A stretch of DNA of 64,000 nt from NCBI GenBank assembly GCA_963693315.1, contig CAVNZG010000984.1, positions 1 through 64,000 on the forward strand, read 5' to 3'. The DNA is from Diogma glabrata (Eukaryota; Arthropoda; Insecta; Diptera; Cylindrotomidae). Position 1 is the first letter of the stretch, and each line of letters starts with the position of its first letter. Shown in pieces: positions 1-10,636 of this stretch. The notes under the pieces are model-generated. The model was not told the DNA's origin, did no database searches, and saw only the letters and a program-made list of their open reading frames with translations. The translations under genes were made by a program, and so were the position numbers.

Positions 1-1234
1 TCAATTTCATCGAGAAATGGGCCACAGCCATAATTAATAATGAAATAATAATGCAGTTTTCTTTGGGAAATTTGATTTTCGTTTTATTTCACCCAGTAAG
101 AAAGAGTACTGCTAATTTGTAACAGAAATTTAAAGAAAAGAATTTAAAAGGAAATCACTGTTTATGAAACAATTGACTGAATTATTAATCAAATAATGTG
201 ATTATGTATTAATGATAATAAACAACCGATTGTCCAATAGTCTTATAGCGATTAGGGAGTATAAAAACCCACACTGGAACAATATTACACAACTATTTTT
301 CGGGTAAGAAATTTTTGATGCGGAAAATATAAAAAAAAGGATGATCATGAATTAAGTACAAGACCATGGGTACAGGACAGGATGAAAAAACGACTATAAA
401 ACTTATGCGAATGCAATTTGGATACGTATGAGGAAATAGTATATGACTAAACCAGGGTTTTTATATAACTGCGTCATGGATCACCAGGCTATGACATAAC
501 AAGTCGTATACGATTCATCAAAGTTATTGAAATAACACTTTAAGCAGTTCATAAACAATCTTCAATTATTATATGTTCATTTAGCGCATTGTTTTAAAAA
601 CGAAGATTTATATAGAATATTATTCTTAAGTAAGATTGAAGTTAACGGTGGTGAAAGGTAAGCAATAGAGACTTAAGCAATGTAAGTTTTAAACTAATAA
701 ATAAATTCAAATAAATTTGTTAGTTTTATTTACAAAATAATAATGGAATAATTTATAAGTGAGTATTATAAATTATATACCAAAATTTATATAGGTATAG
801 AGTAAGTTAGTAAGAGTAAGATGTATAAAGTTAGAATATTTTTATAAACATTTTTGTCTAATGTATGTAGTAGTAAATTTTCTAAAATTTCTAATGTATG
901 TTAAAGAAAATTTTCTATTTTAAATGATCCGGTCCTGGTCCGTTTCTAGTAAGGCTGCCTGATCCGGTTTGGATAGTTTGAGGCGTTACATTACTGATCA
1001 GGACCTGTTCAGTGTTCCTGATACGGTCCCTATCAGTAGGAGGGAAAGCCGTATCCGATCCAAATCTGAGCCCTTAAATAATGCTAGTCGGGTGATCCTT
1101 GCTCAACAAATATCAACAAGTTAAAAAAATGGTGCAAATGAAATTTATAACGCTAGAGCTGTAGAAATAAAATATAAAAATGAATCACTACAGACAGACA
1201 TAATTTGGAAACCTCAAATAGCGGCCCCAAAGTT
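1..1234. other. Unassigned AT-rich flank
   Basis: No gene was recognised here. The stretch 925-1078 is noticeably richer in G+C and holds imperfect inverted copies of a GATCCGGTCCTG / GATCAGGACC motif, as in a degenerate palindromic repeat. A short open frame without ATG (1125-1234) runs up to the LTR insertion point; rejoined across the target site it would stop soon after 10636. I could not assign it to any family. Confidence 0.5.
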
Positions 1235-2352
1235 TGTAACGATCGCAATAATCGCAAAACAATAATAAAACCAAATTCCTCTTTGTTTTCAATTCAATAA
1301 AAATGTATTTCATTAGTTTCCGTTCATTTTTACATTAATAATAATTTTAAAATTTTCTAAAACTTAACTGCTAGTTAAATTTTGAATATACTATAAAAAG
1401 CCAACGAACGTACTCAATTTTATTTCCAATTCTAGCGAACAGATGTCGTTGTCGTTGTTAATCTTTGTTGAATTTTCAATATTACACGATTGATTAGAAG
1501 ATGTCAAACAAAAATCACATTTTTTTGTTTTTTTTCATTATTTTTCGATGTTAAAAATTGTAAATAAAAATTCATTCCGGTTTTAGTTTTTCAAAAGATG
1601 ACATCTAGTCAAAGTTTGTTCATGCAATCATGTTTAGAAAAAAATAAGTTCATTGATAATTATATCAAAAACAAATTTTTGTAATGTTATATTTAAACAC
1701 AAAAATGTTTTATGAAAGTTTGAATAGTGTGTTTTTAATTATAAGTGTCTGGAATTAAAATAAAATAATAAATTGATACATATCAAAGATTACGTTTGAT
1801 TTATTCTAAATGTGAGGATCAAATGTATATATTACACACAAATGAACATTTTAATATATTTACAAATAATTTAATGAGAAAAGGTAAACAAGCTATAAAA
1901 CTATTTAAGGAAGGTAAAGAAAAGATGTTTGATGAAAATTCTCAATATCGAAGGAATTTAACAAAATTAAGTCTGGTTTTTTTGCACATATGTTAAGTGA
2001 ATTAAAAGCTATATTTCCAAATGGATTTTTTTGCTGGTGAATGGAAAGAAAACAACGAAGGCAATCTGGAAAGGATAGAAGGCATCACATCGATTACATA
2101 GAAGATAAGTTTATTTGTTTTTATATATATATATTATTAATTAATTCCGAAGTTTAACTATTGAAATGTCAGATTAGGAATAAGTATTTTAAGAGATTCC
2201 TAAATTCAGATTTGTCTGAGGGTGATCGTTACAATCCGTAGGTTAGTTATATTTTTATTTTTTCTTGAAGTAGTAAAATTGTTGTGTATAAAAGTTCAAG
2301 CCACCTACAGTGGCACTCGCAATAACTGGCTCCGTATCAGGGCCTGCGCAAT
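1235..2352 (+). repeat. 5' LTR of element 1
   Basis: Begins TGTAACGATC. The copy shared with the 3' LTR ends at GCGCAAT or GCGCAATA depending on whether the target duplication is read as AAGTT or AGTT. The reverse complement of the first ten bases (GATCGTTACA) lies inside the LTR at 2224-2233, not at its end. A 13-base direct repeat CGCAATAACTGGC occurs at 2318-2330 and again at 2347-2359, the second straddling the LTR/internal junction. The LTR also contains the Cbl-like fragment described separately. Confidence 0.9.
1772..2041 (+). pseudogene. Cbl: Captured Cbl fragment inside 5' LTR
   Basis: Translation from 1772 reads [18 protein letters not shown], then includes [26 protein letters not shown] and [11 protein letters not shown]. 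This follows the four-helix part of the Cbl tyrosine-kinase-binding domain, where human CBL has DTYQHLR, LFKEGKERMYEENSQ and RRNLTKLSL in the same order. The frame is open to 1993, then an extra AT at about 1988-1991 shifts it; the match resumes in another frame ([12 protein letters not shown]), and an extra T near 2026-2032 shifts it again before AGE. Weak similarity may continue on both sides. EF-hand, SH2 and RING parts are absent, so no ligase could be made. Orientation is the same as the retrotransposon. Confidence 0.88.
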
Positions 2353-2355
2353 AAC

Positions 2356-2373
2356 TGGCAGCCGAAACAAAGA
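2356..2373 (+). other. Probable primer binding site, element 1
   Basis: The first TGG after the LTR end starts at 2356 (TGGCAGCCGAAAC), three or four bases into the internal region, where a tRNA 3' CCA end would pair to prime minus-strand synthesis. I could not name the tRNA. A similar TGGCTCC lies upstream at 2326 inside the LTR. Confidence 0.5.
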
Positions 2374-4967
2374 CCTGGGGCTTTGTAAGGGTTTTTTTAT
2401 ATTTGAATTATATGAGTAAATAATTAATGATTTTGTATATTTTTGGCGCAGTTTTAGGCGTTGGTTGTCAAACCGGTTTGGTTTGGCAAAGATATTCATA
2501 TAATATTATTATAAATTTTTGTAATTTTTGGGTAAAACCAGTATTGGTTTTTTTTTGTTGACTTATTTTTTGGATGATGCAATTAATTTATATATGAAAT
2601 TAATTGTATGTTTTTTTTGATTATGGTTAGATTTAGTAAATGTTTAGCTAGCTTTTTTCAATGCACTCATACGCGATCCCCATATTCGTCATTGGTTTAA
2701 TGTGAGTTACAATTTCGAGGTATTGATTTATGTATTATTCACACTGTAGAGTGGATGTCAATAGAACATGTCTCATTACAGTTCTATAAACTTTTGAACT
2801 TATACAAAAATGTTGAAATATTTTTATTTGGCTAATATAATGTTCATTTTTGGCCAAAACGACTTCTATTGCAGTACGCCTTATTAGATTTTATGATTTG
2901 TACATGAGTTATTTTGTGTATCTCATATATATATACAAAATAATTTATGTCGAACCTGAAAATCTGGGTAGGTTTCCTATTGCAACACAATTCGTTTGGC
3001 GAAAGAATTTTTTGTGGTTAAGTCATGTTTTTATGAGTTTTAGGATGTTATTAACGTAATAAAAGTTAACATTGACCAAACAGTTTTTCAACAATTTTAT
3101 ATAAGTTTAAATCTTTCGTCACTACTTTCAAAGTATTATTGGTCTGTGTTTATAGAAGTATAATTGAAAATAATTAATTCCCATTAACTTTATAGAGTGA
3201 GCCGGATCCAAATCAATATCTCCACATTTGTCATCATATTGATCCGCTGACGTACGTATACATATCTCGTATGAGTCCATTTTAGTTACCACCATTTTTA
3301 AAATTATTTTTTATTGCGATTAATTTAAAAAATAAGATAAATATAGAAATAATTATTTTTAGCTAACATTTATTTTTGTTTTGAATACAATAAATAAAGC
3401 GATGAAAATTTGACCTGAACAAATATATTAGAATTAATAACTTAAAAATTAGTAAGCTTAGTTTTAAATTTAAAATAATCGTAATTTTTTTTATAATATA
3501 AATTACCAATTTATTATCTAGTCTGAAGATTAAATTTAATTAATTTCATGTAAAACTTTATTAACACATATTATATATTTCATGTTTCGATTTAGCATTT
3601 TTAAATAAGAAATTATTTAGATTATGGATAAGTTATGTATTATTTACTTTATGTTAATGTATAATTAATATCTTTCTCAGCGGTAGGCCTAAAAAGCCAT
3701 CCATAGAGCTTCACTCTTTAACATTGATGTCGTTCTTAGATCGCCTATGGCCATCGGGGTTATGCGATCGAAGAACATTGGTTTCTCCTCTTCATTCGGC
3801 GAGGGAGTTCTCAGGGACGAGGAGTGGTGTTGCTGTGTTTGTACTTAGGTGCAAACCAGTAGTACCATTCTTTGCTCAGAGGCTTCTTCGGTGTAATGAA
3901 GAGAAGAACCAATTGTACTTTTGCTTTCAGGATCAGAGGCTTCACCTCATACAAATTCAAAAACTTTTCCACTTTTCCATTTAGCTTTTCAATAGATCAG
4001 TTTTTCATAGAGTTTAGGGTTTGAAGTCTGGTGCTCGGGAGCGTTCTTCAACTTTCGCATTAGGTTTAGGTGTAATTTATTTGTAGATTAAACAAGCACA
4101 ACTGGGTCAGTAGAAATGGACCTAGTGTCTAATCGTGACAGTTGTGATTGTTTTATTAGGTTGGGGAGAAACTGTTCTGTAGAATCTGGTCGTTAGGGGC
4201 TTTTCTAGTCAGTTCTCACATGCATTGTTGGAGTGGGCTCGCGAACGCGATATTTTAAATTTAAACAAAATGGATATTGTAACCATACTTACTTTTTAAA
4301 TTGTCTCCAGACGAATCTTGATTTTGGGAATCTCTTATATTATTAAATAAAAATAAAATAAATCAAACAAATTTTTCAAAAAACTAAATAAATAATTTTT
4401 ATTAAATAAATAATTTTTATTAAATAAATAATTTTTTTTAAATTTAAGTTAATTTTAGGTAGTTAAATAAAATAAATTTTCTTAATTAAGCTTTACGTCA
4501 AGATATAAATAAATATTTTTTATTTTTTTAAAAATAATAAATCAATATTTCAAAGTTAGGACGGTGCATCCAATAAATAAACATTCTTCTAAATATTTTT
4601 ATTTTTCAATTTTCTTTTAAAAATAAATAAATATTCTTAGGGGTGCTATCGTCAATAACTAATTTTAGGTATATATATATATTTCAGTATATCTGAAATT
4701 AAATAAATAAATTATATTTTTACACATACAATATTTTAGGAACTTTTGTAAAAGATTCAGTAAAGATTAGCGGCGACAGCGGTTTTTTTGTTCTTGTACA
4801 AGTTTGTTTTTACAAAATTTTTTTTTTTGGGGCGTTCGTTGTTTTTTTTCGTTTTGCGTTTTTCATTGTTTTCATTTTTCCAGCGTACTAGCTACATTTT
4901 TGTTGTTGGGAATTGGTTTTAGTGTTCTTGTCAGCGAGTTCATAATTTTTCGGGTTTTACCATCAAA
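2374..4967 (+). other. Long untranslated leader of element 1
   Basis: About 2.6 kb separates the primer site from the gag start. Most is AT-rich with short tandem AAATAAATAATTTTTATT units near 4385-4436. A more GC-balanced island at 3680-4020 can fold: 3732-3744 pairs with 3764-3776 (12 of 13 positions) and 3778-3796 with 3895-3912. A frame of 86 codons at 3724-3984 overlaps this folded island and resembles nothing I know; it is more likely a by-product of the structured RNA than a gene. Confidence 0.6.
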
Positions 4968-7900
4968 ATGTCAAACCAACTAGACGTTGACCATCCGTTC
5001 TATGGTTTGGAACCCACCGAACTACAGATCGAATGTCTGGTTCGGGGTGTGAACTTCAGGGGGAACAATTGGGCAGAGGACTTTGCAATACCACAATTGG
5101 GTCCATCACTCCAAGCTGAACACATACACAATAGTCCAGCATTAGTACAACAGCAATTATCATTAAATTATCCATCAGTACCACAGGTACAACCACCACC
5201 ATTATATCCACAAGCTCCACTTACAGCACCACCACCATACAACCAACCTCCTCAGGTATGGCGTGACGCGGCTCCAGCGTTAGCACCAGTGGAGTACCGA
5301 GGGGTTCATGGGAACAATTTGAGTCGTTATGACTCAAATTGGGTTCCAACCTTCACAGGAGATGGTCACTCTCCTGATGTTCATGAGTTTGTTCACAGAG
5401 TTGAGGCGGCTGCCAGGAGGGACCGTGTGAATTGGGACGACCTTAGGTCTATCGTTCCACGGTATCTCAAGGGGGCTGCCGACAGATACTATCTGAATTT
5501 AACTCATGAATATGAGGTGGTGACCTATCCAGTGTTAAGGGAGGGACTCCTACAAACCTTCGGTACGCTCACTGATGATAAGGCGATCTTGCGAGTTCTT
5601 CTGAACCGCAAACAAAAGTCAAAGGAGAGCGTATACGAGTATCTAGTGGAGATTGGTTCGTTAAATCGTCGTTTAGCACGTCCATTTGCTGACCGTGAAA
5701 TGCTAGAAATTGCTCGGGAGGGACTGAGTGTGGAGCTCCAAAACGCTACTCTAGCTGCAACAATACATTCAATTGATGAACTTCGGACTTTATGTCAGAA
5801 GTTTGAACGGTTGTGGTCCACACCAGTTCCGACCAGAACATCAAATTTAAGAATTAGCAAGCTACAGCAGGTGGATGATTATGAGGTGGATGTGGAACTA
5901 GATCGAGATGGATATATTGAAACGATGGATTCAAAACAGCCCGAACAACAGCACGAAGAAGGCGACGAGAGATGTAGCGACGCAGGACGATCGGCAACCA
6001 CCAACGAAACCCAAATAAAATCATCGAATACATTTAATTTCCCATCATTACATCGAACGTATTTTAGACGTCTGGAACGTAACATCAGATATTGGAGGAT
6101 GAGGAAATTATTTCGTAAAGCTTGTATTTCATCTATCCTTTCAGAAACAAAGGATCCTCGGCCGCGATTGACAATCAAGATTTTGGACAAACATATTTCA
6201 GGTCTATTGGATAGTGGAGCGTCAATCACAATACTTGGAAGAAATTCCTTGGAATTATTGGAATCAGCAGGTACAACCTACCGTAAGTACACATCGTGTA
6301 TTCGTACGGCAGATGGTACTGCAACAAAAATTTTGGGTTACATCGAAATTCCAATAACTGTGAATGGCTCCACTAAACCAATGCGATTCCATATAGTCCC
6401 TGGATTACGAGAAGAGCTCTACCTGGGCATAGATTTCTGGGAGAAATTTGGTATTGTTCCTTCTTTTGTTAGTGAACTGACTCGTACAGAGCCAATAACT
6501 TTAAATATACATAACCTCACCACTGATCAGCAACATGAACTGGATATGATCAAGGATTCTTTCCCGTCATTTGAAGTGTCTGGGCTCGGGAAGACTTCTT
6601 TAGTTGAACATGTCATCGATGTTGGTGATAGTGCACCTGTTAAACAGAGGCACTATCCCACATCGCCGGCTGTTCAACTAAAGGTCTATGCCGAACTTGA
6701 CCGAATGCTTCAAATGGGCGTGATCGAAGAGTCTAACAGTTCTTGGTGCTCGCCAGTGGTTTTGGTACAAAAAGAATCTGGTAAAAACAGATTATGTATT
6801 GATAGCCGTCGTGTCAATTCACTAACTAAAAAGGACGCTTACCCACTTCCCTTGATTGATGGCTTACTAGGTCGTCTAAATAGCACAAAGTACATTTCCA
6901 GTATTGATCTCAAAGATGCTTTCTGGCAGATTCCTCTGGCAGAAGCATCTAGAGACAAGACAGCCTTCACAGTGCCTGGTCGTCCATTGTATCAATTCCG
7001 GGTTATGCCCTTTGGATTGTGCAATGCTCCCCAGACAATGTGTCGGCTAATGCACAAAGTGATACCACATCAATATCACGAAAATGTCTTTGTTTATTTA
7101 GATGATCTATTGGTAGTCTCTTCCTCGTTCCAGGAACATATGGAATTGCTGTCCAAAGTCTCTTCATTGTTAAGAGCGGCTGGGTTAACAATAAACCTCA
7201 AGAAAAGTAAATTTGTTCTGAGAGAGGTGAAATACTTGGGATTTTTGGTTGGTGAAGATGGTCTTCGAACAGACCCTGACAAGGTAAGAGCTGTAGCGGA
7301 GTATCCAGCTCCATCTACAGTAAAACAAATACGTAGACTTTTAGGAATGGCCGGTTGGTACCAACGTTTCATACCAAATTATGCAAGCGTGGTATCACCG
7401 ATTACGGATTTATTAAAGAAAAGTTCTGGGAAATTAAAATGGACATTGGAAACGCAAGCTGCTTTCAAAAATTTAAAACGATTGCTGACTACAGCACCGG
7501 TATTAGTAAACCCTGATTATAATAAAGAGTTCTTTATTAGATGCGATGCGAGTCTGACAGGGATAGGTAGTGTACTGTATCAGATCGACGAAGACGGACA
7601 AGAGTGTCCGATAGCCTTCATGTCGAAAAAACTTAATATAGCTCAACGAAACTATTCTGTTTCTGAGCTTGAATGTCTTGCGGCAATTCTGAGTGTGAAG
7701 AAATTCAGGGGCTATGTTGAAGGTCACCGATTTACAATTGTGACTGATCACTCAAGTCTGAAGTGGCTTATGTCACAGAAGGACTTGAGTGGCCGTCTGG
7801 CTAGGTGGAGCCTAAAACTCCAACATATGGATTTTACCATTATCCACCAAAAAGGTACCCAAAATATAGTCCCTGATGCTCTATCTCGTCTTTATGACGA

Positions 7901-9188
7901 TACACATGAGGAATTGACGGAAGCATTAACACATCACATTAACGACATCAAAATCGACAATGAAGGTTATCGGCACAAGGAATATACGGATATGATAGCT
8001 AAAGTTCAATCATCTCCCAAGGACTTTCCATCTGTTAAAGTCGTGGATGATAAGCTATACATACGTATTGAGCCAAGACCTGATGCAATACCCAACGATG
8101 TTCCTGTGTGGAAACTCTGGGTACCAAAACCGATGACTTCAAACATGATTCAGAAACATCATGATGATAGTACTGCTGCTCATGGAGGTGTTAAAAAGAC
8201 TTTAGAATTACTTCGACGTCTTTATTATTGGCCGGGCATGGCGTCACAGGTACACAACTATGTTGTGTCCTGCGACACATGCAAACAAACAAAAGCCACG
8301 AATCAGATATTGCGTCCTCCGATGCAATATCAATTCGAAACAGCACGTCCATGGCAGAGAGTCTATATAGATTTTTTGGGACCGTACCCTCGTTCTACAC
8401 TTGGGAATACGGTATTACTGATAGTTCTGGATCATGCTACGAAGTTTGTACTACTGAAACCACTTAGAAACGCAACTTCACCGAAGGTGAATGCTTTTCT
8501 AAAGAACGAAGTGTTTCTTACATATGGGGTACCAGAGTTTCTGCACAGTGACAATGGCAAACAGTTCACTAGTAGGAACTTTCAAAATCTTTTGTCAGAT
8601 TTCGGCATTAAACACATTAGGACCGGTGTCTATAGTCCTCAAAGTAACGCGTCAGAGCGGGTCAATAGGTCAGTTCTAGCAGCAATTCGAGCGTTCCTTA
8701 AAGGTCAACATACCAAGTGGGACTCACAAATTGGTGAAATCGCATATGCACTGCGGGCTGCAGTACATTCAGCTACCAAGTACTCACCGTACTATTTATT
8801 ATTTGGTCAACATCCAATCTCGGATGGAAATACTTACCATTTGTTGAGATCACTACACAAGCTTGGTGAAGATGCTGGTGAGGAAATAGAACGCTCTGAT
8901 CATTTGACTCTGCTCAGGAACCGGGTTCAACAAAATTTAAAAGCAGCTTTCAAAAAATCGCAACATCAGTATAACCTGCGATCTAAACTACGGACTTTTC
9001 AACCACAACAACGTGTGTTTGTACGGCAACATCATTTGAGTGACGCTACAAAAAAGTTCTCGGCAAAATTGGCTCCAAAGTTCTTACCTGCGATGATTAA
9101 GACTAAGATTGGAAATGTACTCTACGAGTGCACAGATATGAGCGGTAAGAATCTTGGAGTCCATCACGCGAAAGACATCAGGGAATGA
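4968..9188 (+). CDS. gag-pol: Gag-Pol polyprotein, Ty3/gypsy type (element 1)
   Basis: A single 1406-codon frame encodes the whole retrotransposon polyprotein. Gag spans roughly residues 1-280, with a retrotransposon-gag-like region around FTGDGHSPDVHEFVHRVE. No CCHC knuckle is visible; a basic stretch (RRLERNIRYWRMRK) lies where nucleic-acid binding would be expected. Aspartic protease carries LLDSGAS near residue 412. Reverse transcriptase runs from about 560, with YLDD near 708. RNase H carries RCDAS near 855 and VTDHSSLKWL. Integrase shows an HHCC zinc region (ending CDTC near 1105) and acidic residues D1135, D1195 and E1230, the last two separated by 34 residues. No chromodomain is seen. 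The ATG at 4968 follows ATCAAA and no better in-frame start precedes it. There is no gag/pol frameshift, unlike element 2. Confidence 0.95.
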   Translation: MSNQLDVDHPFYGLEPTELQIECLVRGVNFRGNNWAEDFAIPQLGPSLQAEHIHNSPALVQQQLSLNYPSVPQVQPPPLYPQAPLTAPPPYNQPPQVWRDAAPALAPVEYRGVHGNNLSRYDSNWVPTFTGDGHSPDVHEFVHRVEAAARRDRVNWDDLRSIVPRYLKGAADRYYLNLTHEYEVVTYPVLREGLLQTFGTLTDDKAILRVLLNRKQKSKESVYEYLVEIGSLNRRLARPFADREMLEIAREGLSVELQNATLAATIHSIDELRTLCQKFERLWSTPVPTRTSNLRISKLQQVDDYEVDVELDRDGYIETMDSKQPEQQHEEGDERCSDAGRSATTNETQIKSSNTFNFPSLHRTYFRRLERNIRYWRMRKLFRKACISSILSETKDPRPRLTIKILDKHISGLLDSGASITILGRNSLELLESAGTTYRKYTSCIRTADGTATKILGYIEIPITVNGSTKPMRFHIVPGLREELYLGIDFWEKFGIVPSFVSELTRTEPITLNIHNLTTDQQHELDMIKDSFPSFEVSGLGKTSLVEHVIDVGDSAPVKQRHYPTSPAVQLKVYAELDRMLQMGVIEESNSSWCSPVVLVQKESGKNRLCIDSRRVNSLTKKDAYPLPLIDGLLGRLNSTKYISSIDLKDAFWQIPLAEASRDKTAFTVPGRPLYQFRVMPFGLCNAPQTMCRLMHKVIPHQYHENVFVYLDDLLVVSSSFQEHMELLSKVSSLLRAAGLTINLKKSKFVLREVKYLGFLVGEDGLRTDPDKVRAVAEYPAPSTVKQIRRLLGMAGWYQRFIPNYASVVSPITDLLKKSSGKLKWTLETQAAFKNLKRLLTTAPVLVNPDYNKEFFIRCDASLTGIGSVLYQIDEDGQECPIAFMSKKLNIAQRNYSVSELECLAAILSVKKFRGYVEGHRFTIVTDHSSLKWLMSQKDLSGRLARWSLKLQHMDFTIIHQKGTQNIVPDALSRLYDDTHEELTEALTHHINDIKIDNEGYRHKEYTDMIAKVQSSPKDFPSVKVVDDKLYIRIEPRPDAIPNDVPVWKLWVPKPMTSNMIQKHHDDSTAAHGGVKKTLELLRRLYYWPGMASQVHNYVVSCDTCKQTKATNQILRPPMQYQFETARPWQRVYIDFLGPYPRSTLGNTVLLIVLDHATKFVLLKPLRNATSPKVNAFLKNEVFLTYGVPEFLHSDNGKQFTSRNFQNLLSDFGIKHIRTGVYSPQSNASERVNRSVLAAIRAFLKGQHTKWDSQIGEIAYALRAAVHSATKYSPYYLLFGQHPISDGNTYHLLRSLHKLGEDAGEEIERSDHLTLLRNRVQQNLKAAFKKSQHQYNLRSKLRTFQPQQRVFVRQHHLSDATKKFSAKLAPKFLPAMIKTKIGNVLYECTDMSGKNLGVHHAKDIRE

Positions 9189-9512
9189 TGTCTTTTCGTT
9201 AGGTAGGGTTGTTCCTCTGGCTGATTGTCGTCTCTGAGGTTCACATCTTCAGGTCATACTTACTGGTTGTATCGGGGTGTCCATGGCGCTGACGTTCGGA
9301 TGGATGGTCGGTCTCTATACTCAGTGAAGTTCTTAAGGACTTCATGAGTGTTGGAACCGGTCATCGGTCTTGACGCCAGTGACTGTGGGTATCTCGATCC
9401 CAGATACCGTTTAATAGGTGGAAGTAGTTCGGTGGTTTTCTGTCATGGAGGGGATGGCGACGTTTTTGTGATTTTAAGAGTAGAAATCTTGATTTTTACC
9501 TTGAATTCATGG
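9189..9512 (+). other. 3' untranslated segment of element 1
   Basis: The 324 bases between the pol stop and the 3' LTR contain no gene. A purine-rich run GGAGGGGATGGCGA at 9447-9460 could act as polypurine tract, but it lies about 50 bases from the LTR, and the bases directly before TGTAAC (GAATTCATGG) are not a good tract. Confidence 0.5.
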
Positions 9513-10631
9513 TGTAACGATCGCAATAATCGCAAAACAATAATAAAACCAAATTCCTCTTTGTTTTCAATTCAATAAAAATGTATTTCATTAGTTTCCG
9601 TTCATTTTTACATTAATAATAATTTTAAAATTTTCTAAAACTTAACTGCTAGTTAAATTTTGAATATACTATAAAAAGCAAACGAACGTACTCAATTTTA
9701 TTTCCAATTCTAGCGAACAGATGTCGTTGTCGTTGTTAATCTTTGTTGAATTTTCAATATTACACGATTGATTAGAAGATGTCAAACAAAAATCACATTT
9801 TTTTGTTTTTTTTCATTATTTTTCGATGTTAAAAATTGTAAATAAAAATTCATTCCGGTTTTAGTTTTTCAAAAGATGACATCTAGTCAAAGTTTGTTCA
9901 TGCAATCATGTTTAGAAAAAAATAAGTTCATTGATAATTATATCAAAAACAAATTTTTGTAATGTTATATTTAAACACAAAAATGTTTTATGAAAGTTTG
10001 AATAGTGTGTTTTTAATTATAAGTGTCTGGAATTAAAAATAAAATAATAAATTGATACATATCAAAGATTACGTTTGATTTATTCTAAATGTGAGGATCA
10101 AATGTATATATTACACACAAATGAACATTTTAATATATTTACAAATAATTTAATGAGAAAAGGTAAACAAGCTATAAAACTATTTAAGGAAGGTAAAGAA
10201 AAGATGTTTGATGAAAATTCTCAATATCGAAGGAATTTAACAAAATTAAGTCTGGTTTTTTTGCACATATGTTAAGTGAATTAAAAGCTATATTTCCAAA
10301 TGGATTTTTTTGCTGGTGAATGGAAAGAAAACAACGAAGGCAATCTGGAAAGGATAGAAGGCATCACATCGATTACATAGAAGATAAGTTTATTTGTTTT
10401 TATATATATATATTATTAATTAATTCCGAAGTTTAACTATTGAAATGTCAGATTAGGAATAAGTATTTTAAGAGATTCCTAAATTCAGATTTGTCTGAGG
10501 GTGATCGTTACAATCCGTAGGTTAGTTATATTTTTATTTTTTCTTGAAGTAGTAAAATTGTTGTGTATAAAAGTTCAAGCCACCTACAGTGGCACTCGCA
10601 ATAACTGGCTCCGTATCAGGGCCTGCGCAAT
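9513..10631 (+). repeat. 3' LTR of element 1
   Basis: Direct copy of 1235-2352, differing by eye at one base near 9679 and by one extra A near 10038. It is followed by AAGTT (10632-10636), the second half of the target duplication. It would supply the polyadenylation signal of the element transcript. Confidence 0.92.
10051..10320 (+). pseudogene. Cbl: Captured Cbl fragment inside 3' LTR
   Basis: Same Cbl-like segment as in the 5' LTR, with the same AT insertion and the same extra T. The lesions therefore predate this insertion and are part of the LTR as it is propagated. Open from 10051 to about 10272. Confidence 0.88.
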
Positions 10632-10636
10632 AAGTT

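Larger units (their letters stand above)
1235..10631 (+). mobile_element. Complete Ty3/gypsy-type LTR retrotransposon (element 1)
   Basis: Two direct repeats of about 1.12 kb (1235-2352 and 9513-10631) bracket a leader, a single Gag-Pol frame and a short 3' untranslated segment. Both repeats start TGTAACGATC. The pentamer AAGTT precedes the left LTR (1230-1234) and follows the right one (10632-10636), as expected for a target-site duplication. By eye the LTRs differ by one substitution (near 1400) and one A in a homopolymer (near 1760), so insertion was recent. No envelope frame lies between pol and the 3' LTR. With an uninterrupted polyprotein and matched LTRs the copy could be competent, but this is inference. 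Confidence 0.93.

Noticed and set aside
3724..3984. 86-codon frame in the leader of element 1
   Set aside because: No similarity to known proteins and it coincides with a region of strong RNA pairing; composition is explained by the structured GC island.
9447..9460. Polypurine tract of element 1 used to set the 3' LTR start
   Set aside because: It is about 50 bases from the observed LTR start, so it was not used to define the boundary; direct repeat and target duplication were used instead.
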